Position numbers and translations under genes: made by a program. 64,000 bases of DNA from Streptomyces canus 299MFChir4.1 (GTDB lineage: Bacteria; Actinomycetota; Actinomycetes; Streptomycetales; Streptomycetaceae). The stretch is taken from the NCBI RefSeq assembly GCF_000383615.1, contig NZ_KB911592.1, forward strand, positions 171,832-235,831, written 5' to 3'. The notes below the pieces were generated by a model, which did no database searches, had not been told where the DNA came from, and saw only the letters and a list, made by a program, of their open reading frames with translations. Of this stretch, positions 24,920 to 35,334 are shown in pieces (the first letter of the stretch is position 1; every line of letters begins with the position of its first letter).

Positions 24920-25333
24920 CTACTGGTCTCGCTTGGGCCAGGTGAGGCCCTGATCGGTCCAGATGACACCCTTGTTGCGGCAGAGGCAGAAGGGGTGGCC
25001 GACGGGGTCGGTGTAGACGCGGAAACCGTACCCGTCGGGACCGACGCAGTCCCGCTGCAAGGTCGCGCCGAGGGCCAGGACGCGGCGCTGTTCGGCCTCT
25101 ATGTCGTCGACTTCGAAGTCTAGGTGGAACTGTTTGGGGTGCTCGCTGTCGGGCCACTGCGGGGCGCGGTAGTCCTCCACCTGGATGAAGGCCAGTTCGA
25201 TATCGCCGAACTGGATGCCGGCCCAGTTCTCGTCACTGCCCTCCTTGACCGGGCGCCCAATCACCTCAGAGTAGAAAGCCGCCAGCCTCATCGTGTCCGG
25301 GCAATCGATGATGAAGTCGGTTAGTCGTAGCAT
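24920..25333 (-). CDS. VOC-family (glyoxalase/bleomycin-resistance-like) protein
   Basis: A 137-residue vicinal-oxygen-chelate protein with two paired beta-alpha-beta-beta-beta units: LTDFIIDCPDTMRLAAFYSE at the N-terminus, KQFHLDFEVDDIEAEQRRVL in the middle and GFRVYTDPVGHPFCLCRNKG near the end. His in FHLDFEV and the late residues are the usual metal ligands. The ATG at 25333 is preferred over the upstream TTG. Single-gene VOC proteins of this type are common in Streptomyces and have no fixed role. It lies beside the hydrolase remnant. Confidence 0.85.
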   Translation of the reverse strand: MLRLTDFIIDCPDTMRLAAFYSEVIGRPVKEGSDENWAGIQFGDIELAFIQVEDYRAPQWPDSEHPKQFHLDFEVDDIEAEQRRVLALGATLQRDCVGPDGYGFRVYTDPVGHPFCLCRNKGVIWTDQGLTWPKRDQ

Positions 25334-25440
25334 CCCGCGATCTTGCCACAAGGCTCTCTGCCAACGGTGTCGGCCACGGCCGCCGCTTCACCGATACGCG
25401 GACCCGCGGACACCCGGGCACGCACCCTCGCAACCGAAAC

Positions 25441-25475
25441 CGGCTCGGCCCGGACGAAACGTCCGGGCCGAGCCG
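25441..25475. terminator. Strong stem-loop terminator for the secreted beta-helix gene
   Basis: CGGCTCGGCCCGGAC pairs perfectly over 15 bp with GTCCGGGCCGAGCCG around a GAAAC loop. It lies 54 bp after the leftward beta-helix gene stop (25529) and before the VOC gene. Confidence 0.85.
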
Positions 25476-25528
25476 CGTTCACCGCGAGCGACGCGGTGGA
25501 GGCCGCGCCGCACCGAAACAGGCGTCGG

Positions 25529-27670
<2,142 letters not shown>

Positions 27671-27961
27671 GAAGATTCCTGCGGGTGCGTCGGGGAAGAG
27701 TGGGGAGCGCCTACGGCAGGGAGCTTGGGGACATGGTGAGTTCGCCGCGACAGCGCTTAGTTCACGTCTTGATTTAACTAATGAGTTACAAGTTTCGGCA
27801 AGCCTTCGGAAGTTGAAATCTTTCCGGGCCTACTCCCGCCGGATCCCTTGACATCTTGATGTCATGCCCTCAACACTCCTCCGCGAGAGAGCGCTCTCAC
27901 ATCTGCTGTTGCTGCCGTTGCTCCATCCCCCCGCACGCCGCACCGGCTTGAGGAGACTCCC
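27671..27961. promoter_or_regulatory. Divergent regulatory region of the discoidin-protein pair
   Basis: This 291-bp gap contains several dyads. TAACT-AATG-AGTTA lies at 27775-27788. TGACATC-TT-GATGTCA at 27849-27864 overlaps a -35-like TTGACA. The perfect 12-bp palindrome GAGAGCGCTCTC lies at 27887-27898. The last has the AGCGCT core of LacI-family operators such as the cellobiose regulator site TGGGAGCGCTCCCA. Sugar-controlled expression of both glycan-active genes is likely; the regulator is outside the window. Confidence 0.65.
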
Positions 27962-29317
27962 ATGCAGAGGATCGTCAGCGCCCCCACCGGCAGTCCCCCG
28001 GCCGCCGCCGCACGCTCCCGCGCGGCGCTCGGCCTCGTCGTCGTCCTGATAGCCGCCTTCTTCACCGTCCTGGCACCTACGCCCGCGCGCGCCGCTGACC
28101 AGCTGCTGTCCCAGGGCAGACCGGCCACCGCCTCGTCGACCGAGAACGCGGGCACCCCCGCGAGCGCGGCCGTGGACGGCAACACCGGAACCCGCTGGTC
28201 CTCCGCCTTCTCCGACCCGCAATGGATAAGGGTCGACCTCGGATCCGTCCAACAGCTCAGCCGCGTCAGCCTCAACTGGGAGGCCGCCTACGCGACCGCC
28301 TTCCAGATCCAGACCTCCACCGACGCCACGAACTGGACCACCGTCCACTCGACCACCACCGCGACCGGCGGCACCCAGAACATCACCGTCTCCGGCAGCG
28401 GCCGCTACGTCCGCCTCTACGGCACCGCGCGCGGCACCCCGTACGGCTACTCCCTGTGGGAGTTCCAGGTCTACGGCCCCGGCGGCACTACTCCCCCGGA
28501 CGACTTCTGGGGCAGCACCACCGACATACCTCCGGCGAGCAACGCCGTCGAGGTGAAGATCCTCAACCGCACCAACGGCAAGTACCCCGACAGCCAGGTG
28601 TTCTGGAGCTTCAACGGTCAAACGCACTCCATCGCCGAGCAGCCCTACCTCGACATGCCCGCCAACTCAGCCGGCCGCATGTACTTCTACCTCGGCTCAC
28701 CCAACAGCCCCTACTACGACTTCATCGAGTTCACCGTCGGCAACAACGTCTTCAACGGCAACACCACCCGGGTCGACGCCTTCGGCCTGAAACTGGCCAT
28801 GCGCCTGCACACCAAGGACGGCTACGACGCCGAGGTCGGCGAGAACCGGCAGACCTTCGCCGAGGACCGCGCCACCACCTTCCAGCGCTTCACCGACGCC
28901 GTACCGGACCAGTTCAAGGTGCTGGCCCGGACCCAGGCCCCGTACCGGATCATCGCGCCCGGCAGCGACCCGAGCTTCCGCGCGGGCGGCGCCAACGCCA
29001 CCTACTTCACCGCCTACGCCCAGTCCGTGGGCGTGAACGCGGCCACCTCCGACATCTTCGGCTGCGCCGCCTCCCTCGCGGGCAACCCCGACATGTGCGC
29101 CGCCCTCAACCGCCACGTCGCCACGCTGCCGGCCTCCCAGCAGTCCGATCCGGCGCAGTTCTACAAGGCGGCACCGGCGAACTACTACGCCAAGTTCTGG
29201 CACGACAACGCCATCAACCGCCTCGCCTACGGCTTCCCCTACGACGACGTGGCGGGCCAGTCCTCCTTCATCTCCCACGCCAACCCGCAGTGGCTCCTGG
29301 TCGCGGTCGGCTGGTAG
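27962..29317 (+). CDS. Secreted discoidin plus GH64-like beta-1,3-glucanase
   Basis: A 451-residue exported protein. The signal peptide ends near PARAA (about 44). A discoidin/CBM32-like domain spans about 50-172, and a GH64 laminaripentaose-type glucanase domain follows (VEVKILNRTNGKYPDSQVFW, YFYLGSPNSPYYDFIEFTVG). Glu256 and Asp272 lie 16 residues apart, the same spacing as the catalytic Glu154/Asp170 pair reported for the Streptomyces GH64 enzyme. It probably cleaves beta-1,3-glucan of fungal walls. The discoidin domain is almost a copy of that in the divergent gene, pointing to duplication or shared glycan targeting. Confidence 0.87.
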   Translation: MQRIVSAPTGSPPAAAARSRAALGLVVVLIAAFFTVLAPTPARAADQLLSQGRPATASSTENAGTPASAAVDGNTGTRWSSAFSDPQWIRVDLGSVQQLSRVSLNWEAAYATAFQIQTSTDATNWTTVHSTTTATGGTQNITVSGSGRYVRLYGTARGTPYGYSLWEFQVYGPGGTTPPDDFWGSTTDIPPASNAVEVKILNRTNGKYPDSQVFWSFNGQTHSIAEQPYLDMPANSAGRMYFYLGSPNSPYYDFIEFTVGNNVFNGNTTRVDAFGLKLAMRLHTKDGYDAEVGENRQTFAEDRATTFQRFTDAVPDQFKVLARTQAPYRIIAPGSDPSFRAGGANATYFTAYAQSVGVNAATSDIFGCAASLAGNPDMCAALNRHVATLPASQQSDPAQFYKAAPANYYAKFWHDNAINRLAYGFPYDDVAGQSSFISHANPQWLLVAVGW

Positions 29318-29330
29318 ACCGGAGGTCCGG

Positions 29331-29696
29331 ACAGCGCTGAACACAACTGGTCGCCGAGCAGCGGCCATACGGCTGGGGCAGTTGGGCAGCTCAGGTGTTG
29401 CTGCCGGTTGCATCCGTGGCTACTTCTGCTCGGCGGCCGCCGCGAGCACCGCCCGGCAAGCTCGATGACTGGGCATTCGTCTTCGGCGAACCAGCCAGGT
29501 CGGAAGGCTGGAGCCGGACGATGCCGAGCCGTGGCCATTGCCCGGCGGGCCCGGCGGTGGAGACGGACGGCTCGTCATTGGCTCTCCTCACGCCATTCCC
29601 AGCCACCGCCAACCGGGCCCGGTTCTCCGGGGTGTTGGTCGCGGAGGCGAGATGCGGAGTGGCGGCCGCTCGCGCCTCGGGTTCAGGGGCTCGAGT
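29331..29696. other. Gap without a recognised gene
   Basis: After a small CCGGAGGTCCGG hairpin at the end of the GH64-like gene, about 365 bp carry only short, poor frames on both strands. I see no convincing coding signal, RNA gene or operator. The right side abuts the nucleotidyltransferase remnant, so this may be decayed sequence. Confidence 0.5.
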
Positions 29697-30044
29697 TCAG
29701 GGTTCTGAGGGTCGACCGTGCGGCGGGTTCTCGCACCAGGGACGATCCCCGTACGCCTGGGTGATGGCAGCCGCCAGCCACTCTCGCTGACCGGCATCGA
29801 GCGCTGGGAGCAGAACCTGGAAGTCCTCCTCGTCCTTCGGCCGGGGCTGGGAGGCCTTGCAGAAGCGCTGCCCCTCTGGCGCCAGACAGGGCACGCCTTC
29901 TGGCGAGTTCCTGCCCAAGAGGTCGACGGGGCGTCGGGGCTGGGCACAGCGCCTGGAGATCCAGTCCGGGCCCTCCGCCTCATCGAGGATGATCTGGATC
30001 CGCCAGGGGTCCTCAGTGCCGGTCTGCGGATACGACAGCCTCGA
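29697..30044 (-). pseudogene. C-terminal remnant of a nucleotidyltransferase-like protein
   Basis: An open frame of 115 codons without an ATG or GTG near its start reads DPWRIQIILDEAEGPDWISR, LGRNSPEGVPCLAPEGQRFC, KASQPRPKDEEDFQVLLPAL and REWLAAAITQAYGDRPW. The RPKDEEDF-LPAL-REWL pattern is typical of the end of aminoglycoside-nucleotidyltransferase-like proteins common in actinomycetes. The first half, with the catalytic motif, is missing. The frame opens after a TGA at 30045, inside the ArsR gene, so the 5' part seems to have been lost where the ArsR sequence now lies. Only a TTG at 29918 could start it. Confidence 0.6.
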
Positions 30045-30330
30045 TCAGGCCGGGGAACCGACGGTCCAAGTCCTTCTTGCGCAGGCGCATGTAGAGCCTG
30101 TTCCCGGCGTCGCGCTGACGGACCAGGCCGGCCTCACGAAGCACCCGCCAGTGATGGGTGCGGCTCGACTTGCTGACGGGCAGGTCGAAGGAAGCACAGA
30201 GCCGCTCCTCATCCGGCCGCGCGGCGAGTTCGGCGATGACCCGACGACGGTTCTCGTCAGCGAGCGCCAGAAGAATCGGCCCGACTTCCAGATCGTCCAC
30301 ACCGGGGTGCGGCAACTCGCTCGGAGCCAT
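30013..30330 (-). CDS. ArsR-family transcriptional regulator
   Basis: A 105-residue winged-helix repressor: LEVGPILLALADENRRRVIA, LCASFDLPVSKSSRTHHWRV (recognition helix region), REAGLVRQRDAGNRLYMRLR and a short tail. No cysteine metal-site pair is evident, so it is more like the non-metal ArsR/GntR-like regulators controlling exporters. The ATG at 30330 has GGTGGAG just upstream. Two tandem operator dyads at 30347-30399 lie immediately upstream, indicating autoregulation. Its end overlaps the nucleotidyltransferase remnant by 32 bp. Confidence 0.88.
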   Translation of the reverse strand: MAPSELPHPGVDDLEVGPILLALADENRRRVIAELAARPDEERLCASFDLPVSKSSRTHHWRVLREAGLVRQRDAGNRLYMRLRKKDLDRRFPGLIEAVVSADRH

Positions 30331-30346
30331 CACTCCACCTCTCGAC

Positions 30347-30399
30347 AAGGTACGACTACTGACGTACCTTCCATGAAGGTACGCCGCTAGACGTACCTT
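30347..30399. promoter_or_regulatory. Duplicated ArsR operator
   Basis: Two copies of AAGGTACG-N8-CGTACCTT (30347-30370 and 30376-30399) are spaced 29 bp centre to centre. All arms are perfect and the 8-bp centres differ (ACTACTGA and CCGCTAGA). They lie between the ArsR start and a small rightward reading frame, as expected for a cooperative autorepressor site. Confidence 0.88.
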
Positions 30400-30415
30400 A
30401 CCGCTGGAGGGGGTC

Positions 30416-30517
30416 ATGTCCACACCTGTGTCATCCAGGCGCCGAAGCCTGTCACGTATCCGCTCGTTGCTCCGAAGGCTCCTGCTTGCCGAACACTCGC
30501 CTTTCATCACCCTCTGA
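30416..30517 (+). CDS. Possible 33-residue basic small protein divergent from arsR
   Basis: An ATG at 30416 follows GGAGGGGG and opens a 33-codon frame ending TGA at 30517. The product is Arg-rich and amphipathic (SSRRRSLSRIRSLLRRLLLA). It starts 17 bp after the second ArsR dyad and runs opposite to arsR, the usual place of the regulated target. It may be a genuine small protein, the truncated start of a lost exporter gene, or chance. No family is recognised. Confidence 0.35.
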   Translation: MSTPVSSRRRSLSRIRSLLRRLLLAEHSPFITL

Positions 30518-30664
30518 CCGGCCGACGAGCCTCGTCAGGGAGCGGATCGCCGAGGTCGTCGGCCCGGGGGTGGGCGAGGTCCGACAGGCTGAGCCACCGA
30601 TGGCTCGACGACCGGTACCTTCGGGTCCCTTCTCGCGCGCTGCGGGCTTGGGCTGCGGCGCGTA

Positions 30665-31555
30665 TCAAACGCCCTTCAGAACACGATCAAGTGCTGCCCG
30701 ACCCACAGGTCCCCAGTGCGGCTTCCCGCCGGGGAGCCCCCGATCGCCGTTCTGCCCCATCAGCATCAGGAAGAGGCTCTTCATGGCGGCCAGCCCGCGG
30801 GCGCGCCGAACAGCCGCCTCGTCTGCATGCCCGTACATGTCGAAGAACCGTGAAGCCGTGCCCGCGGGGAGCAGCACCCATGCTGCGGCGAGGTCCCACG
30901 CCGGATCGCCGGCGAACATGTCGCCGAAGTCGACGATGCCCGAAAGGGTTCCGTCCGAGACGACGACGTTCGCGGGGTGAAGGTCGCCGTGCACCCACAC
31001 CCGCGGACCTTCCCATGCCTGGGCCGCAACGGCGTCGTCCCAGACGGCCCGGACGTCGGCAGCGATGCCGTCAAGGGCCACGGCCTGGAGGAAGTTCTCG
31101 AAGCCGTCGGTACAGTTCCTGGGATGGGCACCGCGGTCCGCAGCGATCGGCGCCTCGGCGGGCGCCTCCACGTGGAGCGCTCGGAGGAAGCCTGCCAGCG
31201 TGTCGGCCGCGTGGTCGCCGTGGATGATCGAGCCGTGGTCCAGCGGCTCACCGGGGACCCAGGTCATCACGGTCCAGTGCTTGGGGAAGCGCTCGGTGGG
31301 TTCGCCGAACCGCACCGGGACCGGCACCGGGAGCGGCAGGCGCGGGGCCAGCAGGGGGAGCCACCGCCGCTCCTTGAGCTGGAGTTCCGGGGTGGGGTCC
31401 ATGCGTTGCATGCGCACGGCCAACTCGTCCCCGAGGCGCCACATTTGGTTGCCCCAGCCGCCGACCACCTCACGGATGGCAAGCCCCGCAAGGTCTGGAT
31501 GTTGCCCCTGCAGCAAATCGCGGACCAAGTCTGCGGTGATCTCGGTGTCGCTCAT
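30665..31555 (-). CDS. Aminoglycoside phosphotransferase-family kinase
   Basis: A 296-residue APH/choline-kinase-fold protein: WGNQMWRLGDELAVRMQRMD (ATP-binding lobe), WTVMTWVPGEPLDH (hinge), VWVHGDLHPANVVVSDG with HGD at 189-191 and the catalytic Asp, and IVDFGDMFAGDPAWDLAAAW with the metal-binding Asp209. It phosphorylates a small hydroxyl substrate with ATP; whether this is an antibiotic cannot be told. The start at 31555 is the first ATG. It is transcribed alone. Confidence 0.9.
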   Translation of the reverse strand: MSDTEITADLVRDLLQGQHPDLAGLAIREVVGGWGNQMWRLGDELAVRMQRMDPTPELQLKERRWLPLLAPRLPLPVPVPVRFGEPTERFPKHWTVMTWVPGEPLDHGSIIHGDHAADTLAGFLRALHVEAPAEAPIAADRGAHPRNCTDGFENFLQAVALDGIAADVRAVWDDAVAAQAWEGPRVWVHGDLHPANVVVSDGTLSGIVDFGDMFAGDPAWDLAAAWVLLPAGTASRFFDMYGHADEAAVRRARGLAAMKSLFLMLMGQNGDRGLPGGKPHWGPVGRAALDRVLKGV

Positions 31556-31934
31556 GTGACGTCACAGTACTGAGGAGGGGGGCGGACGGATTCCCGCTCT
31601 TCGGAACAGCCGGGCGTGATTCCTCCGACATCGTCAATCGGGTTTCAGAGGCCTGCCCTGCCCACCTGGCCTTCCGGGCCCAGGGTGAGCGCGATACGTA
31701 CGTCGGGGAGGTGGGCAGCGAGTGGCCGCGCGCCCCGTCCGAGTTGATGGCAACCGATGGTGATGCCGCTGGTGGGTGTGGAGCCACCTCGTCGCGGGGT
31801 CGACGGTCAGCACGAGGTTGCCGCAGCAGGCTCAGTGTCGGGGCGGAAGGGAGCCGTCATGCCTGTTGACCCGGGGGCCGGGTACACGGTGCGTGCACAC
31901 GACGTTTGGTTGGCCAAGGAGAGGAAGTCGGACA
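31556..31934. other. Gap without a recognised gene
   Basis: About 380 bp between the divergent kinase and ATPase genes. A 54-codon frame starting ATG at 31859, with GGAAGGGAG upstream, overlaps the ATPase start, but its product has no recognisable features. Otherwise only promoter sequence for the two flanking genes is expected. I cannot point to a clear operator. Confidence 0.45.
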
Positions 31935-32366
31935 GTGGCGGTGAAGGCGATGGGGTGGGCGCACTCGTTCCCCATGTCCGAAGGAGTGCGCGTCGGCCGG
32001 GAGTGGACACGCAGGCGTCTTGAGTCCCTGCCTTGGACCGCTGCCGAGCCGGACACGGTTGACGCCGTCGTGCTGGCGGTGTCCGAGCTGATCACCAACG
32101 CGCACATCCACGCGCACAGCGACGCACACCTGGTCCTCACCTGGGACGGTGACTGTCTGCAGGTGAGCGTCCACGACGAGGACCCGTCGCTGCCGCGGCA
32201 GCGCGAACCGGAGCCAGGCGCGGTCTCCGGCCGCGGGGTGGCCATCGTGAGCAAACTCGCCGATGAGTGGGGGATGAGGTGCCAACGGCACGGCAAGACG
32301 GTGACGGCATGCTTCCGCCCGGCCGACCCCGCTGCCGCCACCGACCCTGCGGACAGCCCCAGTTGA
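31935..32366 (+). CDS. Anti-sigma-factor-type histidine-kinase-like ATPase (RsbW/SpoIIAB-like)
   Basis: A 143-residue GHKL ATPase domain standing alone. The N-box is VLAVSELITNAHIHAHSDAH, the G1 region is LQVSVHDEDPSLP and the G2 region is GRGVAIVSKLADEWGM. Streptomyces has many such single-domain proteins that bind sigma factors or anti-anti-sigma factors. The GTG at 31935 follows GAGAGGAAG. A small membrane protein begins 41 bp downstream, which may place it in the same transcript. The cognate sigma factor is not in the window. Confidence 0.85.
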   Translation: MAVKAMGWAHSFPMSEGVRVGREWTRRRLESLPWTAAEPDTVDAVVLAVSELITNAHIHAHSDAHLVLTWDGDCLQVSVHDEDPSLPRQREPEPGAVSGRGVAIVSKLADEWGMRCQRHGKTVTACFRPADPAAATDPADSPS

Positions 32367-32407
32367 GTTCTGCTCACCGGTGAAGCCCACTGTGGAGGAC
32401 AGGCGTC

Positions 32408-32806
32408 ATGCATCTGGCACGAGGATCGAGTGACGACCCGTACGCCTGGTTCTGGACCCTTGGGGCTCTCGCACTGTACGCACTGATCAGCTATGGGCTG
32501 ACGTACCGGGCCCGTGTCCGGCGTGGATCCGTACATCCAGCTCGTGACGCCGTGCACGATCTCAAGGACCGAGAGGAACCACAGTCGCCCAAGCAGCGCT
32601 TCATCAGCCGCGTGCTCATGCTGTGCGGCGCGGGACTCACCGTTCTGGCCTCCGCCCTGACCAGCGGCCCGGTACGGATCGTGGCGGTCGGGTTCACGGC
32701 CGGCGTGGCGGTGGCCGCGTGGGCGTACTACGACTACCGCACGGAGAGGCGCGCTCCGCGCAGCGATGAGGCGGCGTCGGGGCACACTCGGACGGGCAAG
32801 CCCTGA
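32408..32806 (+). CDS. Small hypothetical membrane protein
   Basis: A 132-residue protein with probably three membrane segments: WFWTLGALALYALISYGLTY (about 14-33), VLMLCGAGLTVLASAL (about 68-84) and IVAVGFTAGVAVAAWAYYDY (about 89-108). The loop between is basic and charged. TGTGGAGGACAGGC precedes the ATG. No family recognised; it may be co-transcribed with the ATPase. Confidence 0.7.
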   Translation: MHLARGSSDDPYAWFWTLGALALYALISYGLTYRARVRRGSVHPARDAVHDLKDREEPQSPKQRFISRVLMLCGAGLTVLASALTSGPVRIVAVGFTAGVAVAAWAYYDYRTERRAPRSDEAASGHTRTGKP

Positions 32807-33059
32807 CTCGTGAGGCGTGGGCAGACACCGGGCAGACACCCTGACGGCGGCAGGATCATGTCGACCGCGACGACAGTCCGAATACGGCGTTTCCTCAGAC
32901 TTCCCGGCCGCGGGCTGCCCCACCGAGTCGGCGCCCCAGCACGGTAGTTGACGCGGCACCGAGGCCGACACCGCCCCGGGCGCGACGCGAGCCGTGGGCC
33001 AAGCCTGCACGGCGGCGCGGCGGGGAGAAGGGTTCCCGACGCGGCGATACCGTCATGAG

Positions 33060-33860
33060 GTGACAGGAAGCAATGCCGACCGGCGGTGGTCCGAGTCCAT
33101 GCCGGACGCCTATGAGCAGTACCTCGTGCCGGTGATCTTCCGGCCCTTCGCCGAGGATCTGGCCGCCCGGACGGCGGCACTCGCGCCTGCGCACGTCCTC
33201 GAACTGGCCGCGGGTACTGGCGTGTTGACGTCGTGTCTGCTCGCAACGGCACCCTCGGTCGAGGTGACGGCCACGGACCTGAACGAGGCCATGGTCACTC
33301 TCGGGTCGGCTCGTGCCCCGGGTGCGGTGTGGCGGCAGGCGGACGCCCAGCGGCTACCGTTCCCGGACGGAGGCTTCGACCTGGTGGCCTGCCAGTTCGG
33401 TGTGATGTTCTTTCCCGACCGGGTCGAGGCCTTCAGCGAGATCCACCGGGTGCTGGCGCCGGGCGGCCGGTTCCTGTTCAACACCTGGGGCCCGCTCGAA
33501 ACGCACTCTTTCGAAGTCGCACTGCAGGCCGGACTGGAGCGGGCCTTTCCCGTCGACCCGCCGCGGTTCTTCCCGACGGTTCCGCACGGATATTCCGACC
33601 CCGCTGTCGTGGCCGCCGATCTGTCGGCCGCCGGGTTCGCTGTCGAGGACGAGCAGGAGTTGACGCTTCAGGGCCGGGCCGCGTCGACCGCCGGCCTTGC
33701 CACCGGGTACCTCACGGGGACACCGGTGCGCACGGCCGTTGAGGAGCGCGGAGACGGACCGGCCGTCCGGGCCACCGTCATCGAGGAGATGACGGCCCGT
33801 CTGGGCCCGGGACCGGTCACCGCGCCGATGACGGCGTACGTGTTCCTCGCCGCGGCCTGA
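33060..33860 (+). CDS. SAM-dependent class I methyltransferase
   Basis: A 266-residue methyltransferase. The SAM-binding motif I is HVLELAAGTGVLTSCLL, motif II contains VEVTATDLNEAMV, and the post-motifs are QADAQRLPFPDGGFDLVACQ, FGVMFFPDRVEAFSEIHRVL and APGGRFLFNTWGPLETHSF. The GTG at 33060 directly follows a GAGG and gives the typical N-terminus RRWSESMPDAYEQYLVPVIF; a later ATG is also possible. Acceptor unknown. It is monocistronic. Confidence 0.87.
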   Translation: MTGSNADRRWSESMPDAYEQYLVPVIFRPFAEDLAARTAALAPAHVLELAAGTGVLTSCLLATAPSVEVTATDLNEAMVTLGSARAPGAVWRQADAQRLPFPDGGFDLVACQFGVMFFPDRVEAFSEIHRVLAPGGRFLFNTWGPLETHSFEVALQAGLERAFPVDPPRFFPTVPHGYSDPAVVAADLSAAGFAVEDEQELTLQGRAASTAGLATGYLTGTPVRTAVEERGDGPAVRATVIEEMTARLGPGPVTAPMTAYVFLAAA

Positions 33861-34438
33861 AGGCCGACACCTGAAGGCAGACAAACGAGGCGTACGCCTA
33901 CGCCGTATCCGTAATCCCGTTCAGCCGGCCTGCCGTGCCCGGAAGGCCGACTACGGGGCCCAGCGCCGTCGTACGAGACGATCGGCCCAGGAGGTAGGCA
34001 ATGTCCCGGGTGGATACCTTGCGTCCGTAGCGCCGCCCGCGCAATTCCGGCACCTTGCCGCCGACCTGGGCGGCGGTGCGCTCGGCCCCCGTGGGTCCCG
34101 AATCACGTGACTCCTCCGGGGCGCGATGGCGCGTTCGCACAGGTGAAGCAGGGGCCCAGAATCCGGTCAGCCGGCATGAGCCTGGCTTTGGCGCCTGTCC
34201 CTTGGGCCACCAGCCGATCGTGAGGGCGACACGCGCGGAGGACCCGCTCGTGCGGGACCTCCAGTGCCGGTGTCGGCGCGTCGATGATCTCGCTCAGTGG
34301 TCGCCGGGGCGCGCCCCGATCAGCTCGGGGTGCGCCTGAGGGGTCCGTCCGCCTCGCATCGGCCGACCTTATTCCAGGTTTATCTTTCCCGTCCGTGCGC
34401 ATCCGGGTGGGGACGGTATTTCTGAACGAGGAGGAAAC
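33861..34438. other. Gap with no confident gene
   Basis: About 580 bp. On the minus strand two overlapping frames read fairly protein-like. One ends at 33898 (RRYGRKVSTRDIAYLLGRSS), and another, upstream, reads ALEVPHERVLRACRPHDRLV to a TGA near 34104. Neither has a good start plus ribosome site or a family I recognise. They may be remnants of one small gene in two frames. The right end holds GAGGAGGAA for the next gene. Confidence 0.35.
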
Positions 34439-34717
34439 GTGGGCATCATCGCCTGGATTCTGATCGGCCTGCTGGCCGGCGCCATCGCCAAGCTTCTGCT
34501 GCCCGGCAAGGACCCGGGCGGAATCATCATCACCATGCTGATCGGCATCGTTGGCGGCCTGCTCGGGGGCTGGCTGGGCAAGGTGATCTTCGGTGTCGAC
34601 TCGATCGACGGTTTCTTCGACCTGTCGACCTGGATAGCCGCCATCGTCGGCTCCCTCATCCTGCTCGTGCTGTACCGGGTGGTCACCGGCAACCGGCGGT
34701 CGCACCGCCACGCCTGA
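34439..34717 (+). CDS. GlsB/YeaQ/YmgE-family membrane protein
   Basis: A 92-residue transglycosylase-associated-type membrane protein with three hydrophobic segments rich in glycine: IIAWILIGLLAGAIAKLLLP, GIIITMLIGIVGGLLGGWLG and WIAAIVGSLILLVLYRVV. It ends with a basic tail (GNRRSHRHA). Such proteins are widespread stress-induced inner-membrane components of unknown mechanism. GAGGAGGAAAC precedes the GTG start. A strong terminator follows. Confidence 0.9.
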   Translation: MGIIAWILIGLLAGAIAKLLLPGKDPGGIIITMLIGIVGGLLGGWLGKVIFGVDSIDGFFDLSTWIAAIVGSLILLVLYRVVTGNRRSHRHA

Positions 34718-34726
34718 TGCAACGAT

Positions 34727-34763
34727 CTCGGCCGGCCTGCCATGGAACGGTAGGCCGGCCGAG
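34727..34763 (+). terminator. Strong stem-loop terminator after the GlsB-like gene
   Basis: CTCGGCCGGCCT pairs perfectly over 12 bp with AGGCCGGCCGAG around a 13-nt loop. It starts 10 bp after the stop at 34717. Confidence 0.85.
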
Positions 34764-35245
34764 GCGTGTACCGCCGCCGACAGTACGGCGGCCGGCGGCA
34801 GTGGGTCAGCGCGCCGGCGCTGCCGGCGGTCCGCTTACGTGCCAGTCCGGAAGGCCGAGGCGCTCACCGAGCACGGGCATACGACCGTGCTGGCGCACCT
34901 CGCCAAGCTGTACTGGACGTGCAGCCCCCGCTTCCGGGCGGTCCCGAGACCGAGAAAGGCCGCCGGCGAGGGGCCGCACCAAGACTCCGCGTGCACCGGC
35001 ATCGAGACCGCCGGAGGATGAGCCGGGCGAGGGAACAGTGCGGCGGATGGGCTCTTCGCCGACCACGGGACGGCTGCGGACTCAAGCAGACGTATCAGCG
35101 CGGCTGCCGGGCAGGAACGCCACGGTGGGCCACTCCGGGAGCGGATGCGGCGGACGTCGGTGCCGGCGCAGACCTCCCGGTACTGGATGGACCGACTGGT
35201 GTGCTCGGTCAGCGAGTACCACCCTCCCACGCACACTTCGCAGCC
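34764..35245. other. Gap without a recognised gene
   Basis: About 480 bp upstream of the ABC exporter operon. The frames on both strands are weak and none gives recognisable protein. Base composition stays G+C-rich. The operator and promoter of the exporter operon lie at the right end. Confidence 0.5.
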
Positions 35246-35266
35246 TTGACCCTGACGCTGGGTCAA
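35246..35266 (+). promoter_or_regulatory. MerR-type operator of the ABC exporter operon
   Basis: TTGACCC and GGGTCAA form perfect 7-bp arms around a 7-bp centre (TGACGCT). The left arm doubles as a -35-like TTGACC. This arrangement is typical of MerR-family sites within an elongated promoter spacer. It lies 69 bp upstream of the ATPase gene, and the operon itself ends with a MerR regulator. Confidence 0.8.
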
Positions 35267-35334
35267 CCCTCCATCCTTCCGGCAGCGTGTCCGCGCAGTC
35301 GCGTGGAACAGCTCCGCAAAGGAGGGAGATGATC

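Noticed and set aside
29680..29720. tRNA-like GGTTCAGG...CGAGTTCAGG sequence
   Set aside because: No acceptor stem or cloverleaf can be formed around it.
33898..34140. An 80-codon minus-strand frame starting with GTG
   Set aside because: Reads partly protein-like but lacks a good ribosome site or recognisable family; kept only as a note on the gap.
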